Positions 6,123-7,546 of a stretch of 7,546 nucleotides of DNA are shown here, in pieces; within the stretch, counting starts at the first letter, position 1; every line of letters starts with the position of its first letter. This DNA comes from Fimbriimonadales bacterium (GTDB taxonomy: Bacteria; Armatimonadota; Fimbriimonadia; Fimbriimonadales; GBS-DC), in assembly GCA_026416655.1 (NCBI GenBank), contig JAOAES010000251.1, positions 1-7,546 of the forward strand, in the 5' to 3' direction. The notes beneath the pieces are model-generated. The model saw only the letters and a program-made list of their open reading frames with translations. It was not told where the DNA came from and did not search any database. Both the position numbers and the translations under genes were made by a program.

Positions 6123-7024
6123 AGCATATCGTCTCGGTCAGTCTCGGCTCCTCGAAGCGCGACAAGCGCAGCGAGGTGGTGATTGCAGGTGAACCGTTCC
6201 TGATAGAGCGCGTCGGCACGGATGGCGACTTGCGCCGATTCCAGCAGCTGTTCGCCGAGCTGGACGGTAAAGTCGACGCGCTGGGAGTCGGCGGGGCAGA
6301 CCTGCACATCTGGGTGGGCAACCGCCGCTATACCTTCCGCTCGATTCAGCGGCTGGTCGCCGTCGCCAGGAAAACGCCCGTCGTGGACGGCAGTGGGCTG
6401 AAAAACACTTTGGAGCGCGAGGCGTTGCGCTGGATTCAGGAGCATCGCGTGGTCGACTTCTCGCAGGCGACGGTGCTGCTGGTCGCGGCGGTAGACCGTT
6501 TCGGCATGGCGCAGGAACTGGCGCGACTTGCCAAGCGCGTGATTTATGGCGATTTAGTGTTCGCCGTCGGTGTGCCTATCCCGATACGCTCCTACCGCAC
6601 AGTGGAGATACTGGGGCGGTTGCTGCTGCCGATTATCACGCAGTTGCCGTTCCAGTGGTTCTACCCGACGGGCGAGAAACAGGAGAAGCGCACCCCCCGC
6701 GCCGAGAAACTCTTTCAGGAAGCCGATGTCATCGCGGGCGACTGGCACTACATCCGCAAATACATGCCCGACCAGATCCCGAACAAGACGGTCATCACGA
6801 ACACCGTGCGCAAGGCGGACATCGAGTTCTTGCGTGGGGCGGGCGCAGCGCGGGTGATTACCACAACGCCCGTGATCGAGGGCGAGACCTTCGCGACGAA
6901 TGTGATGGAGGGCGTGATTGTCGCGCTTACGGGGCGTCATCCCGATACGCTCACGCCCGACGACTATCTGCAGAAACTCTGCGAACTGGGCTGGTCGCCC
7001 TCCGTGATTGAGTTGAAGGTGTAG
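6119..7024 (+). CDS. Conserved 301-aa protein of unproven function
   Basis: A 301-aa soluble protein without an obvious signal peptide. I recognise the type: relatives in Thermus/Deinococcus, Chloroflexi and some Firmicutes are often labelled quinate 5-dehydrogenase, but I see no classical Rossmann GxGxxG or shikimate-dehydrogenase active-site motif, so that label should be treated as doubtful. Strongly motif-like stretches are VSVSLGSSKRDK (5-16), GTDGD (33-37), DALGVGGADLHI (53-64), TPVVDGSGLKNTLE (86-99), VIYGDLVFAVGVPIPIRS (141-158), FYPTGEKQ (181-188), DVIAGDWHYIRKYMP (203-217) and ITTTPVIEGETFATNVMEG (247-265). The glycine- and threonine-rich loops suggest phosphate, nucleotide or sugar binding. 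The GTG start overlaps the prs stop (GTGA at 6119-6122), and AAGGA at 6108-6112 sits 6 nt upstream. Coupling to prs hints at a nucleotide- or PRPP-linked role, which is inference only. Confidence 0.85.
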   Translation: MKHIVSVSLGSSKRDKRSEVVIAGEPFLIERVGTDGDLRRFQQLFAELDGKVDALGVGGADLHIWVGNRRYTFRSIQRLVAVARKTPVVDGSGLKNTLEREALRWIQEHRVVDFSQATVLLVAAVDRFGMAQELARLAKRVIYGDLVFAVGVPIPIRSYRTVEILGRLLLPIITQLPFQWFYPTGEKQEKRTPRAEKLFQEADVIAGDWHYIRKYMPDQIPNKTVITNTVRKADIEFLRGAGAARVITTTPVIEGETFATNVMEGVIVALTGRHPDTLTPDDYLQKLCELGWSPSVIELKV

Positions 7025-7036
7025 AGCGGGTATCCT
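7008..7036 (+). promoter_or_regulatory. Putative promoter of the AraC-like gene (TTGAGT-17-TATCCT)
   Basis: TTGAGT at 7008-7013 and TATCCT at 7031-7036 are separated by exactly 17 bp, the best two-box promoter in the window (4/6 match in each box). The -10 again has GG in front (GGTATCCT). The -35 lies inside the 3' end of the preceding gene. The -10 ends 8 nt before the ATG at 7045, so transcription should begin at or within a few bases of the start codon. The AGGG at 7039-7042 is too close to the ATG to act as a Shine-Dalgarno. Confidence 0.55.
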
Positions 7037-7044
7037 ATAGGGTG

Positions 7045-7546
7045 ATGACGACGGCTCTATCGCCCTGTGCGATGTGCGACGCGCCTGCGGGAGCGCGGCT
7101 GCTGTTTCGATGTGAGCATGCTCTGGTCTATGAGCGACGGTTTTATTCGGACGACCCGCTCACGACGCAGGAGTTCGATGGCGAGACGGGCTGGGCGGAG
7201 TTTGTGCTGAGCCTGCGCCCGCCTGACCCCGAACACCTGACCTGTCCGCGCACCCTGCGCAGCGATGTGCGCTACCTGCACCATCACCTGATTGTGCGCC
7301 TCGCGCCCGAGTATCTGCGGAGCCTGCTCGCGCCCGATGCGGAGCGCGTGCTTGCTGAACTGCAACCTTTCGTGGCGGGCGCGTCCGAACTGCCCCAGAC
7401 GCTCTATCTACTGGTGAGCAACCCGCTGTTGCAGGGCGTGGTGGAATCGCTCCTCACGCCGCCCCCGGTGGGCAGTCTACGCCTGTTCTATGAGGGCAAG
7501 CTACGCGAGCTGGTCGCTTTTCTCTGTTTCGCCGAGCCGGAGGTCG
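7045..7546 (+). CDS. Probable AraC-family transcriptional regulator, N-terminal part
   Basis: An open frame runs from the ATG at 7045 through the right edge (167 codons seen, no stop). It starts MTTALSPCAMCDAPAGARLL. The region around residues 120-165 (LYLLVSNPLLQGV, then LRLFYEGKLRELVAFL) resembles the linker of PchR/YesS-like AraC regulators, in which a proximal (L/Y)LExKxLELLAL helix precedes the two helix-turn-helix motifs. The earlier LHHHLIVRLAPEYLRSLL also fits the beta-barrel sensor region of that group, where SPExL is usual. The DNA-binding domain itself would lie outside the window, so the assignment rests on the sensor half only. C8, C11 and C24 near the N-terminus are notable and might bind metal. 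A GTG directly before the ATG (7042-7044) is an alternative start. No Shine-Dalgarno is present. The gene lies 20 nt after the prs operon but seems to have its own promoter. Confidence 0.65.
   Translation, partial: MTTALSPCAMCDAPAGARLLFRCEHALVYERRFYSDDPLTTQEFDGETGWAEFVLSLRPPDPEHLTCPRTLRSDVRYLHHHLIVRLAPEYLRSLLAPDAERVLAELQPFVAGASELPQTLYLLVSNPLLQGVVESLLTPPPVGSLRLFYEGKLRELVAFLCFAEPEV

Overview
The window is a gene-dense, GC-rich bacterial chromosome segment with housekeeping genes and no sign of a mobile element, tRNA, rRNA or CRISPR. The best guess at lineage is a (possibly thermophilic) member of Armatimonadota or a neighbouring Terrabacteria phylum. The hints are an orphan dockerin-like tail ending in DDADLLRVLFQFG, a style I associate with Armatimonadota, and a 301-aa protein whose relatives I recall from Thermus/Deinococcus, Chloroflexi and Firmicutes. 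This is inference; no phylogeny could be run.

Layout, left to right. Positions 1-125 (minus) hold the first 41 codons of the ribosome-assembly GTPase Der, cut by the window edge. Positions 126-245 are intergenic and carry a Der promoter-like motif plus a 22-codon remnant of a dockerin-like C-terminus on the plus strand. Positions 246-2778 (minus) form a tight operon, transcribed DUF177/YceD -> rpmF (bL32) -> plsX -> a PhnP-like metallo-beta-lactamase-fold hydrolase. The first three genes are the classic ribosome/phospholipid cluster. The usual fab genes after plsX are absent and the hydrolase stands in their place. Positions 2779-2883 are a divergent promoter region containing a perfect 16-bp palindrome. 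Positions 2884-3714 (plus) encode a PhyH-family Fe(II)/2-oxoglutarate dioxygenase. Positions 3766-7024 (plus) form a second operon: glmU, prs and a conserved 301-aa protein of unproven function, each joined to the next by a 4-bp start/stop overlap. Positions 7045-7546 (plus) hold the N-terminal part of a probable AraC-family regulator, running off the window.

The two operons supply basic building blocks: acyl-phosphate for phospholipids and ribosomal protein L32 on one side, UDP-GlcNAc for cell wall and PRPP for nucleotides on the other.

The most notable non-coding observation is a shared promoter-like motif, GGTAYAAT or a near variant, in front of all five transcription units. Where it lies 8-14 nt from the start codon (der, phyH-like, AraC-like) there is no Shine-Dalgarno. 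Where it lies 28-37 nt away (glmU, yceD) there is a good one. This predicts leaderless or near-leaderless transcripts for the first group. I found no convincing new multi-gene system; the other items worth checking are the dockerin remnant, the palindrome and the prs-coupled unknown protein.
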